The notes: generated from the sequence alone by a model not told the origin. A stretch of DNA of 64,000 bases from Dreissena polymorpha (GCF_020536995.1 NC_068367.1:59575125-59639124); one strand, 5' to 3'; shown: positions 35,101-47,862, counted from the stretch's first letter. Translations and numbers: made by a program.

Positions 35101-37750
35101 ATATAAATAAAGTGTAAATGAAATATAAAATGCCAATACAGTAAATGAAATATTATTTGAACTTTTGAAATAATTTAAACAAACAATATCGATATATAAT
35201 TCAAGAAATTGTATTTATTTTACATTTTATGAGAATTTATTCAAGCTTCTTAACAGTAAAATAAAACGGGCTTGTAAAAACATCTAGTAATAAGATATTC
35301 GCATGGAGATAACGAATACGTCTTTCAAAGATTACATATTATTTTGGAATAAACAAAAGGAAATGTCATTCAAAATTTGGCCAATCTTACGAGTCCAGAT
35401 TGTCACCTCACTTGCAAACAAGGAAATGATTAAACTGAACCCGTGAGATTTATAGAAATTTAAGTATTTATTTCCTCGTACATGTTCATTAATGTCGTTA
35501 ACGAAGAGTAATGTGAGGGTTATGAAAGGAAAAACCGGTGTGTGTGTCAAATAACTTACAGATTAAATGGCTTAACATACTTTTTCTTCGAAAAAAGATT
35601 CAGACAAAATTGTAAAGAATCTTGACAACGCAGTCAGATTAAGGAAGAATGCGTTAAGACAAGACAATCTAATTTAAGAAATGTTTGACATTTGCAGTAT
35701 GTTTACCTGATTCCTTAACATTGTGTGGCGTTTACAAGTTATATTTTAGCACATACACTATTTCCGATTGAATAGTATGCATATATGTAAACACATCCTT
35801 AGTTTTTTTGTAACAGAAACGTAGTTGAAATAATGATGATTGAAGCATACACTTTTCAAACAAATGAAAATAACGCAAATATCCTTTAAATATGATAAAT
35901 TGTGCTTAAAACATAGTTTACACAATCGTTGTGATGAACATAAAACGTGCCCTGCATTGGAGTTTCCACAATGTTATGCTCATAAACGCCTGCTTTGTAA
36001 TATTAGATTGAAGGTTTGTGTCCACCACAGCAGAACAATTCATAAGCCCTTAAAATAGACGTATGCACATAGCGACTGTATATATTGTGTGTTTGTAAAA
36101 CAAATCCTATCTGAAGTAAACGTCAGTGTGTGGCATGTTGTTTATACGATATCATTGCAACGTTGCACGATAATCTATGTCAATTAATATAGCAATATAT
36201 CGAATTCAAAATATACTATTCATCAAAAAATAAATAAACCACATAAAATGACTCTTGTTTCACCAATCATAAATACTATTTCGTAACTTATAGCAAACAA
36301 AATCGCTCCAGTCACACATGTGGCTTTTTTCCTAAATCTTTTCACATTTCGTATTTTTATTTCAGCTAAGTTGAGCTGAATTTAGATACATTTTGTGTTT
36401 TCTACGTCACTCTGTCTGTATGTTACATGTAGTCTGTCTGTCTTAATACTTACAATACTCGGTCTGCGTTTTTCCTTGCTTGAATTCAGTTAATTAAGGT
36501 CATTGAAAATTGTTTTTGAGCAATGTCAATAAATTCCAGAACAAATCCAGGGAAAAAAATGTATTTTATTTACTCATAGGACATCACGCTTTTAATTTCA
36601 GCAATTATGTTCACGCTATAAATAGAAATACAATTGTTCATACGCTTATCAAAATCTTTTCTGTGCAATGGGTGCAATTAAACGATTTTGATGAAACAAG
36701 CAGCCGCTTTCTATCACTAAATGTATGTATGAGAAACGGCCATACGTGTCTTCCAAACATGGTATAAACCAATAAAGTGTCAAATACATTATTAACATTA
36801 ACGCAACGTGTATGGTCGTTTTGTTTTAAAAAGGTTACAATTCAATATAAATTAGAATAAGCATGCTGGAATAATAATGGCAAATGTTACAGCTTTTGTT
36901 ACGCATTGCTTTACTTATAACGTGTCAATACTATTAATAGAGGTGAACATCATTGTGAGTTTCTTAAAACAGATTATAAATTAGACATTACGTGGTTTGA
37001 GTATTATGATAAGTATACCATTTAATTTCGTGGGGATTTTCAATGTAGTGTTAACAGGTGCTATAGTATTATGACTAACGCAATAGAATATTATCCGGAT
37101 GTTGATGAGAAAAAGGACTGTTCGCTGTATAAGCACTGAATTTGAATGTGACAACAATGAACTTCTCGTTTAGAGTAAATCAATGTTTTCAAAGTGTTAA
37201 CAATGTTTGTCACAATCGGTGGTCGTATTTGCTGCTTCATACCAAGCGTTTTCAAATACAAACAGTAATAAATGCTTTCTAAGAAACGAAAGCGTTTAAA
37301 GAGAAATACACGTCAAAAACTGTTAGATCTGCTCCCTTAAAAAAAAGAATTCACTTTTTTAGCTGCTTACTTCGTATGGAAATATAAATTTGTATGTAAA
37401 CATTTAATATATCTTTATATATATTCTTCTCAACAATAACCAGAAAATATTCGTGAACATTAAACATCATATGAAACTGCTATTGTGTTATCGAATATAT
37501 TATACCTAATGTTAATTATGGTAACAACATGTTGCAAACTTCAAGTAGTGTTTCAAATTCATCGAAACATGGATAATGGTAAGCACATTCAGAAAAGGTA
37601 AAGTGTATTCAGAAATGATACTAGATTGCAAATCTACCTTTTGCAAAAACTCGAGAACTAAGCAGATATCAGGGTCGACATTATGATTAGGAATTTTACT
37701 CGAAAAGCGTAGCATTATAACGCCTTTGAGTGTATACATCGACTTAACTT
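35101..37750. other. AT-rich intergenic
   Basis: No exon, RNA gene or element termini identified on either strand. Open frames are up to 85 codons with AT-rich composition and no recognisable content. Confidence 0.5.
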
Positions 37751-37759
37751 TCCCGAAAT

Positions 37760-38600
37760 TTTATCAGAGTTTAAACACGTATGTTGACTTATGAAACTCA
37801 TTGGAAAACTAGTATGTTACATATGTGCGTGAATAGAATGTGACCCATACAATCATGATTACATTCTATTCCAACACAAATTAATTAAATGGAATACACG
37901 CTTGTTATATATGAGGTACTTCATGATAGGTCTAATAAATTTTGCGTGTTTAACAAATACTAAATATTCTAGAAACACCTATTAAAAGTGAAATTATTAG
38001 TTGGATAAGATATCGTAGGACTTAATCTAAATTCTTTAATTCCTTATACACTATGCCATTTTTAAACTAGTATAAAAAAAATAATAACGTTAATTTCAAC
38101 CAATAATATATTTGTTAAATCAATGGTTTTAGGATTGTATTTCAAATAAGTTATAACATTCGGCAAAATATGTTCACTTTTATTTAAGCACACATGCTAT
38201 AACAACAACATCAGCGATAACCTTGACAACCGATGGGATATAAACACCCAAAAATAAGTAAGGTGGGACATGTGGGCAATGCCCATTTGTTGATTAAACT
38301 ATGTACGTGCATCGTTATCTTTATGTTTGATTCTGGATTAAGTGATCCAAGTCAAACAATGCGAGTATTTATGATGATTTTACGTTTCAAATACCGAACG
38401 TTAGTGTTTTTTAATAGGCAATTAATTTTATGGCATAATGCCGTTCAAGGCATGTTGTATTATCGCACACAGAGATAAAACAAACAAGAATTCCTGGAAT
38501 CGTACATAACATTTGAATGAAATCACAGTATATATCTTTGCGTTAACACACATTTTAATTAGTAAAATGATAACGTGTATCAGAGAGCTAATATCCGACA
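37760..38600 (+). repeat. Block repeat, copy 3
   Basis: Matches 31020-31800 from AACTCATTGGAAAACTAGTA through TTAGTTGGATAAG, CGATAACCTTGACAAC, AAACACCCAA, TTTGATTCTGGATTAAGT and ACATTTGAATGAAATCA to CTTTGCGTTAACACA. Diverged, no coding content. Confidence 0.6.
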
Positions 38601-39498
38601 TTAAAGAAAGTTATCTGCCCCCGACAATAAACATTATTAAATTCGAACTTTGCACAAACAAGCAAATATTATAAACAAACATTCATATCTTCTGCAACAC
38701 ATATTTTTTATCGATAGTTAAATAAAAGTTGCGAACATATAAGCGGAATATATTCATTTGCAATGTGCTGCCACACAAACAACATAAGCAGTAGGAGAAC
38801 AGGAAACCAAATAAACAACAATAGTGCATAATTTGTAATAAAAGGCTGTCCAATTAAGAGGCAAATATTGCAAAAAAATCACTGACAAAAGACAGAGGAC
38901 AAAGTTATGGGCGATTGTGTCCTATAACATGCTCCATAACCATTGACACTTTTGGAGTGCTGATAAGCAAACGTAGACCAGTAACACGACCACGAACTAT
39001 AGATAAGACGGATATGAAACGGGACCGTATCGGCAAATATCTTGTCGTAACTTAGTCACGTGACCGGTTGCTATCGATTAGCGTACATCGAAGCGCCAAG
39101 GTCATACATTTTGATGTACCCACTCACGTCTTTTTTTAATTGTACTTCTCGACCGATTTTGACAAATTATATATCATTAAAAAGCCTACGTTACGAAGTT
39201 TTCAGATATATAAATATATATTATGTTTTTCTTCTGATTTGGGCAGCCCAGGCGAGTTGTAACTTTAACTTTTGCAAATATCACACCGTTTTAGAATCTA
39301 GATTTACGGTTGACATGTTCGTACTTTATAACGGTATAAAGTATGAACATGTCAACCTAGATTCTAAAACTCCAAACGTTTGCAGCGTTAGGATCGCGCG
39401 CTAATTTCGTACGCCTTCATTCCTTATTTACTTTCATGTGTAAACTCTATTTCTCTATCGTATACAGAATTCTATTTACCAAAGCAAGATGTAGTTTT

Positions 39499-40018
39499 AA
39501 CAAGTGGGCCAAGATGGCCCTAATTCGCTCACCTGAGACAAGTCGCTTCATTCAATCTTTACCTACCAGCAAACTTAACCTAGATATTGTCCAGAAAAAC
39601 ATCCTGGTCAAGTTTCATCATTATTGATCCAAAACTCTGGCGTATGGAGTGTTTTTGTAAGATTTGACCTGGTGACCTATATTTTGAGTTGACCCCTCTT
39701 ACCAAACATCAAACTTTCCTTACAAAAATAAATATTTTGACCAAGATTCATAAAATCTGATACAAAAATGTGACCTCTAGAGTGTTATAAAGAATTTTGT
39801 ATAATATAATGAACATTTGGATAATCTGATGGCAATATTTATGGCATTACTTATGTGATTTTGCTCATTATCAAACTTGACTGAGATCTTTCAGCAACTT
39901 TCATAAAGAATGCTTGAGAAGTGTGAAAGCTAGAGTGTTTTACAAACCAAATGTGGACGGACGGCGGACAAAGACCAATCCTAAAACCTCACCTGAGCAA
40001 TCAGGTAAGCTGAAAAGT
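39499..40018 (+). mobile_element. Tandem-unit element with ACGG tail (first)
   Basis: Opens with GGGCCAAGATGGCCCTA, has GACCAAG.TTCATAA and ATGTGACCTCTAGAGTG words, then a GGACGGACGGCGG stretch, and ends in TCACCTGAGCAATCAGGTAAGC, a terminal hairpin. Conserved tail, ACGG run and 3' hairpin are the hallmarks of bivalve pearl-type elements, which I understand to be Helentron relatives. No Rep/helicase sequence is present. Confidence 0.6.
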
Positions 40019-41352
40019 GTGTCTCACCTATCTGAGCCATTTTCCAGCTTGTCCGAGAAATCAATGAAACCAATGTATTGACTAAGTTTCACGATGATTA
40101 GGCAACAACATGTGACTTCTATAGTGTACGATCACAATGTTTCTCTCTAGTCACATGAGGAAAACTGTTCCACACCCCTGGCGGCCATGTTTTTTTGACC
40201 GATCGGGAACCATTTGCGAACTCATTTGAGATATATATATAAAACCAATATTTTCACCAAGTTTCATGATGATTGGGCAAAAAATGTGACTTCTATAGTG
40301 TTCACAAACTTTCTTCACTATATAAATATAAGATAACCCCCCCCCCCCCGGCAGCCATGTTATTCAACTGACCGAAACCATTTTTGAACTCAACTCTTGT
40401 ATCAAAGAAACAAATGTTTTGATCAAATATCATGAAAATTGGGCCTAAAATGTGACTTCTAGAGTGTTCACTTGTTTTATCTATATACATATAGAGAAAA
40501 ATGCCCATCCCACTGGCGGCCATGTTTTTTCACCGATCTAGACCATTTTCGAACTCGTCCGAGATATCAATAAAACCAATGTTTTGAACAACTTTCATGA
40601 TGATTGGGTAAAAATTGTGACTTCTAGTGTGTTTACAAGGTTCCTCTTTAGCCAAATAAGGAAAACTGCCCCGCCTACTGGCGGCCATGTTTTTCAACGG
40701 ACCAGGACCACTTTTGAACTCAACCAACATAATCATCAAGACAAACATTTTGATAAAGTTACATGAAGATTGGGCATGAAATGTGACTCTACAGTTTTGT
40801 CAAGTGTTTTCTTTTTTTTTACCGAGTGACCTAGTATATGACCCAGCATGACCCAGTTTCGAACTCGATTGAGATATTATTGGGACTTATATTCTGACCA
40901 AGTTTAATGACGATCAGACAAAAAATGGAGTGTTTACAAAGTATCTCTATAGCCAAATAAGGAAAATTGCCCCGCCTACTGGCGGCCATGTTTTTCAATG
41001 GACCAGAACCACTTTTGAACTTAACCAACATATCATTAAGACAAACATTTTGACAAAGTTTCATGAAGATTTGGCATGAAATGTGACTTTTACAGTGTTT
41101 ACAATGTTTTTCTTTTTTTGACCTAGTGACCTAGTTTTTGACCCAGGCATGACCCAGTTTCGAACTCGACCGTGATATCATTGAGACAACGCTTCTGACT
41201 AAGTTTCATAAAGATCGGAAAAGAAATGTGCCCTCTAGAGTGTTTACGAACAAATGTTAACGGACGGACGGACGGACGACGGACGGACGGACGGACGGAC
41301 GACGGAAAAAGACCAGTCACAAAAACTCACCTGAGCAATCAGATGAGCTAAA
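40019..41352 (+). mobile_element. Tandem-unit element, about 8 units, ACGG tail (second)
   Basis: About eight units of roughly 150-165 bp, each with CCAAGTTTCATGA.GAT, ATGTGACTTCTA.AGTGTT, GGCGGCCATGTTTTT and CCA.TTT.GAACTC. Marker words fall near 40105, 40287, 40450, 40617, 40781, 40930, 41081 and 41226. GGACGG repeats follow at 41261-41306 and the element closes with CTCACCTGAGCAATCAGATG then AGCTAA. A 12-bp C run lies at 40337. Helitron-like 3' architecture, non-autonomous. Confidence 0.7.
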
Positions 41353-41681
41353 AACTGAACTCCAAATATAAACGCTACACATCGGTATAAAGTACGAACA
41401 TGTTAACCGTAAATCTAGATTCTAAAACGATATGATATTTGCAAAAGTTAAAGTTATAACTCGCCGGGCTGCCCAAACCAGAATAAAAATATAATATATA
41501 TTTATATATCTGAAAACTACGAAACGTAGGCTTTCTAATGATATATAATGATGTAAAATCGGCCGAGAAATGAAGATGTATTTTTTTTTTAAAGACGTTA
41601 GTGGGTACATCAAAATGTATAACCTTTGCGCTTTGATGTACGCTAATCGATAGCTATCGGTCACGTGACAAAGTTACGACA

Positions 41682-44339
41682 CTGTTAAACGCGCGCGGGT
41701 AAAACATAAAATGTTTATTTTTGTGCTAAACGCGTTATAAATCCACTAATAACATCGGAAATATACTAAAAGTTATATTTTTTGAAAGGAGGAATTAATA
41801 AGTAACACGATAACGTATCAACCAATAAAATCGGATGATTAGTTTTTGCATAAAATTGAATTTACTACAGTAAGGGTCAAATACTCGACTCAACTCCTGT
41901 CAATATACGCTCCGTGACAAGACTAAGAACTCAAATTATTGCATAAACTCTATAATGCACCCTGGAGGGATGCACACACTTGGCAAAAGGAGGGCTTGAG
42001 CGGGAGAAATCGTGTGTAAACAATGCGATTCACGTGCCACTCAAGCCCTGTTATGTGTTTTTCATATCCATAAACTGGTCCACGCTCAGTTACTTTTCCA
42101 CATTTTCCATTGGATTCAATAAAGTTATTTTGAACTTTGTTAATAACTCCAGCCTTCGACGACTTTCAAAGCATAAATGGGGGTCTAAATAAGCACCAGT
42201 TTCCTCATACATGCAGGGATAAAGGCAATGAATATTTCAATCCACTTTTCAAATGATATCATCTGCACTCTCTTGACAACAGCTTTATTTTATTTGTAAC
42301 GTCAATGAAGTGAGAGTTATTACTCAACACTTTCAAACGACTATGCTGTAAATTTAGGTGTTTATGTACCGTCATCGTTTCTGCAGTATGCTTCAAATAC
42401 TTCAGTGACAATATGTTGGCAGTATTAATTTTAAGAAAATTAAGTTAGAACGAAATAAAAAAAGACCTGTACGAAAACAATGACTTATTCTGACGATATT
42501 TTAATCCATCACGACCAGTAAATTCCAAAATTATTCCTCATGTATTACTGTGCGCGGCTGCATTTTCAAATTTGCATTTATCTACTGTTTAAACACATTT
42601 TAAATCGAAAACTGCCTATCCGAAGGTAAAGCATCGTCATTTCTGATGCCCGCGCCCGCAGGTGATCATGCCCTCGAAAACGTGTATTATCCCTATATAC
42701 GTTTATTTCTTTTTCCGACTTTATTTCAGTTTATTTTAATAACATGTGTTTTTCAGCATACTCAATTTATTTAAAAATACCGATTTAATGGCAGCCATAT
42801 AAGCGCTGTATAGAGTAATACCGAGTCCATGCGCTCATTACAATAGTGGGAATTTTTGTATGTAATGGGCTGATACTAAAATGTCAACTCGCTCGATGAA
42901 AACAGAAGCAGCGTTGTAAAACCTTTTAAACGTGATACATTGCAATAAAATGTAAACTATGCAACATGTAAACGACGCGTGCGAATCATATTTCTGAAGG
43001 TAAATATCAATAAATTTAAATAAGCATACTGGGAGAATAAAGACAAGTATTACCGCATTTCTGTTGGTTTAGCATTGTGTTACTTGAAACTTCTACAAAC
43101 TATTGATAGTCGTAAATAATAGTATGAGTTGATTAAAACATATGTTGGATATTACTCAGCGTACATTCATCCTTATTATCAATTGAGAAGATTTAAAATC
43201 CCCTTGGTTCTAATTTGGCACAATGTATTGCTGATATCAAAGTTGGGAAAAACGTTTAGAATGTTTCTCTAGAATCACCCATGAAATATACTATCAACTG
43301 AACATGTTTATACAAATACGTTGATATTAGAGACCTTTGTTTACTCTAACCAAATTAGATAATAATTACAAAACGTTATTTGGACTTAAAATAAGTAATA
43401 ACGATTGGATAAAATTGTGCTTTCAAATATATAACTAAAATAAACACATAAAAAATATTAATCAAAATCATTGTAGTAACTATTAAATTAAACATACGCC
43501 ATATGCAAAATTTACATATGATATATGTATGACTTAAATGGAAAATAAATGTAAATATTGGAACAAATGAGCGCATCTGATAATACACAATTATACTTTA
43601 AAAAGTGTTATGGCATTTGCAGCATCAAATGTTCTGATTTATGTGCATGAACATTTTAATACTTTTCCTAACTCTTTTGCAACTGACGCTTTGGGTTAAG
43701 TTTCATAATCGCTATAGAAGTATATAAAAAATGTGTGGTGCACCGATTGTCTTTGTGTGTGTTTTTACTTGTCGGTTTTGTCATAATATTGCAGGGAAAG
43801 TTTTAAGACATTTGACCACGCGTTCGATTTGTGCCAGCCGACCGAAGTGAAAAACACAACTGGACGAAGAAGCGAGTGAACAATATATTTCATAATCTAT
43901 TTATTTTAAATACAGCTTTAACAATCAGCATATTTAACAGGACTAGCGGGTATAGAGAGCGAACTAATTGAATATGGCTCCATTTAAGAAATGTTCATTG
44001 CGGTATGGTTGGTTATTGAACATGACCGAGATATTATGCCGATAAACATTATAACAAAGTTGTATGATGATCCCACTTTATCTTTTTGAGACATTGAGCA
44101 AAAACGGATGCCACTCGCCCGCAACGTGTGCATTAAATTGATTACATTGTAGCAGATTGAGAACGTATTAAAATGCGCATAGCAAAACAATAACCAAGTT
44201 CCAAAATCTCTTTCTTGATCAATTTTATATTGCTTTCTTAGTTCAGTAAAACATAAGTGACGTGTATACGTTTGCGTCTTTTTAGATATGTAACTGGGAA
44301 AACAATTTTGGCATTCCCTAAGAGGCTCATTTGCTAATA
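41682..44339. other. Intergenic
   Basis: No gene supported. 42600-42680 is a small GC-rich patch (GATGCCCGCGCCCGCAGG). The segment near 43200 (AAAATCCCCTTGG, TTGGCACA, GATATCAA) resembles 30890-30925. Other open frames are AT-rich and short. Confidence 0.4.
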
Positions 44340-45043
44340 TTAAATGTTTGAGTCAACCAATTTTTTAACAAGGCTTTAACAATGCTTTAACAATCTTGCA
44401 ATTTAAATGTGTATATATAGTTTCTTAAACAGCACAAACATGTTTATGATAATAAACATAATAAATCAAATCAATTAATAGTATAACGTTCAGTAGAAGC
44501 CTTTGCGACAAAATAAAGAACATTATTTTCATAAACGCTGTTCACAACATTCTGTTCACACAAGTAAACATTTGATTGAATAATTGCAATTTTGGAGTTC
44601 ATATCATTACACGAATTAAATAAAATTTAAACAACGAGCATGAGCATGACCAATATACATATTAAACATAAATGTCGTGTGAAGGTCAAACATAATAAAT
44701 AAATTCAAATGTTTATTATTTGAATTCGTTTATTTATGTGTTCATAACAGCCATTAAAGGTTAATCGTTCATTTCATGTTATGAGTAGCTTAACACATGT
44801 CAGTAAATGCAACAGTGTTCAATTGTGTATACATTGGCGTGACAATAACGTAGTGACGTCACCATCTATGTATAGAATGACAGTGTTCGCAACGTTTAAA
44901 AGTGGCAATTCTAAGAAACATTGATACAAAAACAGAAAGAACACAGACTTTGACACACTAAAACTCAGTCTTACGTACAAATAATGCAAGTTACCTTCTT
45001 GAATTTCGGGTTTAAAATAAGTTAAATTCCAAATATGAAGGTA

Positions 45044-45196
45044 TATATAGAATATTATTTGAGTTATGGATAAAGATCAAGTTTATCATGCGATGCTAAG
45101 AACCGATGTAGCGCGAGGCTTGACGAGCGCTAACATGGTTCGTGACGAGCATGATAAACTTGATCTTAACCAAAACTCACATAAGATTCTATTTAT
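45044..45196. mobile_element. Short TIR element (MITE)
   Basis: The left end has ATATAGAATATTATTTGAGT, then GATCAAGTTTATCATGC. The right end is GCATGATAAACTTGATC then ACTCACATAAGATTCTAT, inverted. TIRs are about 47 bp. A GC-rich core (TAGCGCGAGGCTTGACGAGC) of about 55 bp separates them. Confidence 0.85.
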
Positions 45197-45347
45197 CCTA
45201 TTATTTTGTGGTCGTTTATCGTTCTAAAAGAGTAAAAATACTTTAAAATTCAAAGAAACAGCGCTGGTTTTCCAAGTTGACTCCGAAGTGTTTGTTTACT
45301 TTAACGTCATCATTTTCAATGACGTCACATTGAAACATTCAGTGTTC

Positions 45348-45865
45348 TTAAAGGGATCTTTTCACGGTTTGGTGAATTGACAAAATTGAAAAAAGTTGTT
45401 TCATATTCGCAAAGTTTCGTTTTAGTTATGATATTTCGAGGAAACAGTATTACTGAACATTTAGCATAGTCCAATATAGCCATTATATCTATCTTTTGAC
45501 GATTTGAAAACCTAAAAATTATAAAGCGTTGCAACGCGAAACGATTGAATAATTTGGAGAGTTCTGTTGTTGTCGTTTAAATTTACGAAACTACGAAGAT
45601 TGCTTATATAAGGTATAAAAAACTTACACTGTGTATATTCGGCGGAATAGCTCAGAGGGCTAATGCGTTTTTACTTCAGACTTACTCCAGGACTCCGAGG
45701 GTCACTGGTTCGAGCCCTGGTACCGGCTACTTTTTTTTCCTTTTTTTAATTTTATTCTTGATTTTTTTTCTGGAGCTTTTAAGATCCAATATTTACATTT
45801 ATCAATATAAAGCATTTAATGACAAACTTCAAAATATGCCAAAATCTGTGAAAAAGACCCTTTAA
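45348..45865 (+). mobile_element. TIR element with internal tRNA-like Pol III core
   Basis: TIRs of about 25 bp: AAAGGGATCTTTTCACGGTT on the left, and the inverse of AAAATCTGTGAAAAAGACCC on the right. TTAA occurs at both borders (45348-45351, 45862-45865), compatible with a TTAA target duplication. At 45640-45730 there is a tRNA-like module: A box TAGCTCAGAGGGCTAATGC, extra text, B box GGTTCGAGCCC, and an acceptor-like GGTACCGGCTAC, followed by a T-rich run that would terminate Pol III. A DNA-transposon shape holding a Pol III promoter is unusual. A relative lies at 32467-32764. Confidence 0.75.
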
Positions 45866-46381
45866 GATAGAGATCGGAAAACCATGGTCTAAAATAGCGA
45901 TAGTATAAAGCTCATGTTTATACGATCGTTGTTATACTATCGATTTTCATCTGGTAATATGATAAAATACAAATACAATACAAGCCAAATGCATTCAAGA
46001 CTTTTCAAAGTGTTAAAGGTATTAATCTGGTTGGTTTCTACATAATACTATATATACTACTAGTGTGGAGTGCGTGACGGGGCAAATTTTACATTTAAAT
46101 GCTGTATACATGACATTTGAATCACATAAACATTGAAACACAGGTTGCGTATGCTGATATATATTTATATATAGTATGATGTTCTATTATTGTTTCCCTA
46201 CGTGCGAAAACACTAAAATAAGATAACTATAACAGTATTACTAACATAGTAGTTTTTATAAACGTATTCATTTAAATGTAACTGTGAACTCCTGATTGAG
46301 TAAATCTCCTGTGGTGTATAGCAAATGAAAAGTTTCTTTCATTGCAACTACACGATTTCAATTATACAAATTGTACTTAAC

Positions 46382-46905
46382 TATGGAAAGCCAAAGGGGA
46401 CCCCCGCTAAAATACATATACTTATATAGTAAATATCGGGATTTTCATTTTCCGCGGAACTTTCACTTTCCGCGAAAAACCAAGGCCAGCATAGCCATAA
46501 AATACTGCATACAAATCGAAATCTAAAAAGCGCGGAACTTTCATATATTTTCCGTCGGAACAATTATCTTTCAACCCTGTAGAGAATGCGGGCTCAAATA
46601 ATCGCGCGGAACCTTAATATTATCTACTCTGTACAATAGAAGTGTATTGTATAAAATCGCGCGGACCTAATCCACAAAGCGCGGAACACAAATATCTTCC
46701 GCGAAAATTAAGAATTGAATTACTGTACAAATCTCGGGTTGCTATGTAAATTGCTGGTTGCTAATGTAAAATCGCGCGGAAGATTCATTACTCCGCGCGA
46801 TTTTCAATAGCATTGAATTACTGCACGAAATTCGGGTTGCTATGTGGTTACGCGATAAAATTTGATTGGTTCCGACACCTAGAAAGAACCAATCAAAACT
46901 CGCGT
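46382..46905 (+). repeat. CGCGGAA-rich repeat, copy 1
   Basis: The first 60 or so bases, from TATGGAAAGCCAAAGGGGAC to AATATCGGGATT, are identical to the inner ends of both palindrome arms. The rest is about 85-90% identical with indels. It contains at least nine CGCGGAA or TTCCGCG words, including the hairpin CGCGGAAC-TTTCAC-TTTCCGCG, in otherwise CpG-poor DNA. In the arms this segment runs into the ATG of a gene fossil, so it behaves like an upstream or 5' terminal region. Here it leads into unrelated sequence. A 60-codon frame on the minus strand is shared with the arm copies but is explained by their nucleotide identity. Confidence 0.75.
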
Positions 46906-47440
46906 CTTATCCAGCATTCATGCAGTCATCATGATGACGGTTGTTTCACATTAACACAAAACCTTTTAAGGGCGAAAGAGTGATCAATTTTGATGACAAT
47001 AGCGATGAGGTTAGTATTTAACATACATGAATTATGAATTTTAATTCAATTAAAACAGCTCAAGAGTATCGAGTGTTGTTTTCACGGTTTATCTATATGC
47101 AAACGTCTCTGTTAAAACATAAACACCCGCAAAAACACGTCATAATCATATGTCGTCAAATAATGAAATATAGTGTTTGTGTGTAAGAAACATCTTCCCT
47201 TAAGCTCAGTTAGTAGAGAGCCAAGTTATTGTTATGGCAGTCGTTTGCTCTAGTCCAGCACCGTATACATCTTCAATTAAAAAGAAAAAGAACAAGGCTT
47301 TACAGGCAATTCATCCCAAAGGCAACTCGTACCTTGGTCAACTCGTACCCATTTTTAGCTCGGCGTTTTCGGAGAAAACCCGAGGTATTGTCATAGCCAG
47401 CTCGTCGTCCGCCGTAGGCGTCGTGCTAAAACCTTAGCAT

Positions 47441-47862
47441 TGGCTCTAAAATCAAAGTGCTCCACCTACAACTTTGAAATTTCAAATGTAGATGCACCTT
47501 GATGAGTTCTACACGCCACACCCATTTTTGGGTCACTAGGTCAAAGTCACTGTGACCTCTAATATAAAACTTTAACATAGGCTCTAAAATCAAAGTGCTT
47601 CCACCTACAACTTTGAAACTTCATATGTAGATGCACCTTGATGAGTTCTACACGCCACACCCATTTTTGGGTCATTAGGTCAAAGGCCAAGGTCACTGTG
47701 ACCTCTACTATAAAACTTTAACATTGGCTCTAAAATAAAGTGCTTCCACCTACAACTTTGAAACTTCATATGTAGATGCATGTTGATTTGTTCTACACGC
47801 CACACCAATTTTGGGGTCACTAGGTCAAGGTCGTTGTGACCTCTAAAAAAAATCTGACAAGC
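47441..47862 (+). repeat. Three tandem units of ~140 bp
   Basis: Units start at 47443, 47581 and 47727 with GCTCTAAAAT and share CCACCTACAACTTTGAAA, GTAGATGCACCTTGATGAGT, CTACACGCCACACC and TTTGGGTCACTAGGTCAA, ending in GTGACCTCTA. Typical mollusc tandem-unit element body. Confidence 0.9.

Larger units (their letters stand above)
39043..41681. mobile_element. Nested structure bounded by ~290-bp inverted repeats
   Basis: The left repeat (39043-39330) and the reverse complement of the right repeat (41681-41385) share TGTCGTAACTT, GTCACGTGACCGG, CTATCGATTAGCGTACATC, ACATTTTGATGTACCCACT, GGGCAGCCC, TTTTAGAATCTAGATTTACG and ACATGTTCGTACTTTATA. After the left repeat a further 40 bp (39333-39372) is a second, inverted copy of the repeat's inner end, so the left side forms a hairpin alone. 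The middle holds two tandem-unit elements that look inserted later. Open frames of 114 and 80 codons in the two repeats are the same repeat read from opposite strands. Confidence 0.75.
44340..46370 (+). repeat. Duplicated block, copy 2
   Basis: Partner of 7090-8480 with the same word order. It is longer because of the MITE at 45044-45196 and the TIR/tRNA element at 45348-45865, both absent from the other copy. Confidence 0.6.

Noticed and set aside
39060-39404. 114-codon frame with a similar 80-codon frame at 41664-41422
   Set aside because: The similarity is due to the inverted repeats of the nested element. The frames differ by indels, so no protein is being conserved.
45640-45730. Stand-alone tRNA gene
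   Set aside because: A and B boxes are good, but the anticodon arm has extra bases, there is no clean acceptor stem, and the module lies inside a repeated TIR element.
46381-46563. 60-codon minus-strand frame shared with 57412-57612
   Set aside because: The nucleotide copies are about 95% identical here, and amino-acid changes are as frequent as expected without selection. Repeat, not gene.
47234-47437. 67-codon frame with Lys-rich start as a gene
   Set aside because: Its second half is the entry sequence of the tandem-unit element and the first half has no counterpart or splice signals.
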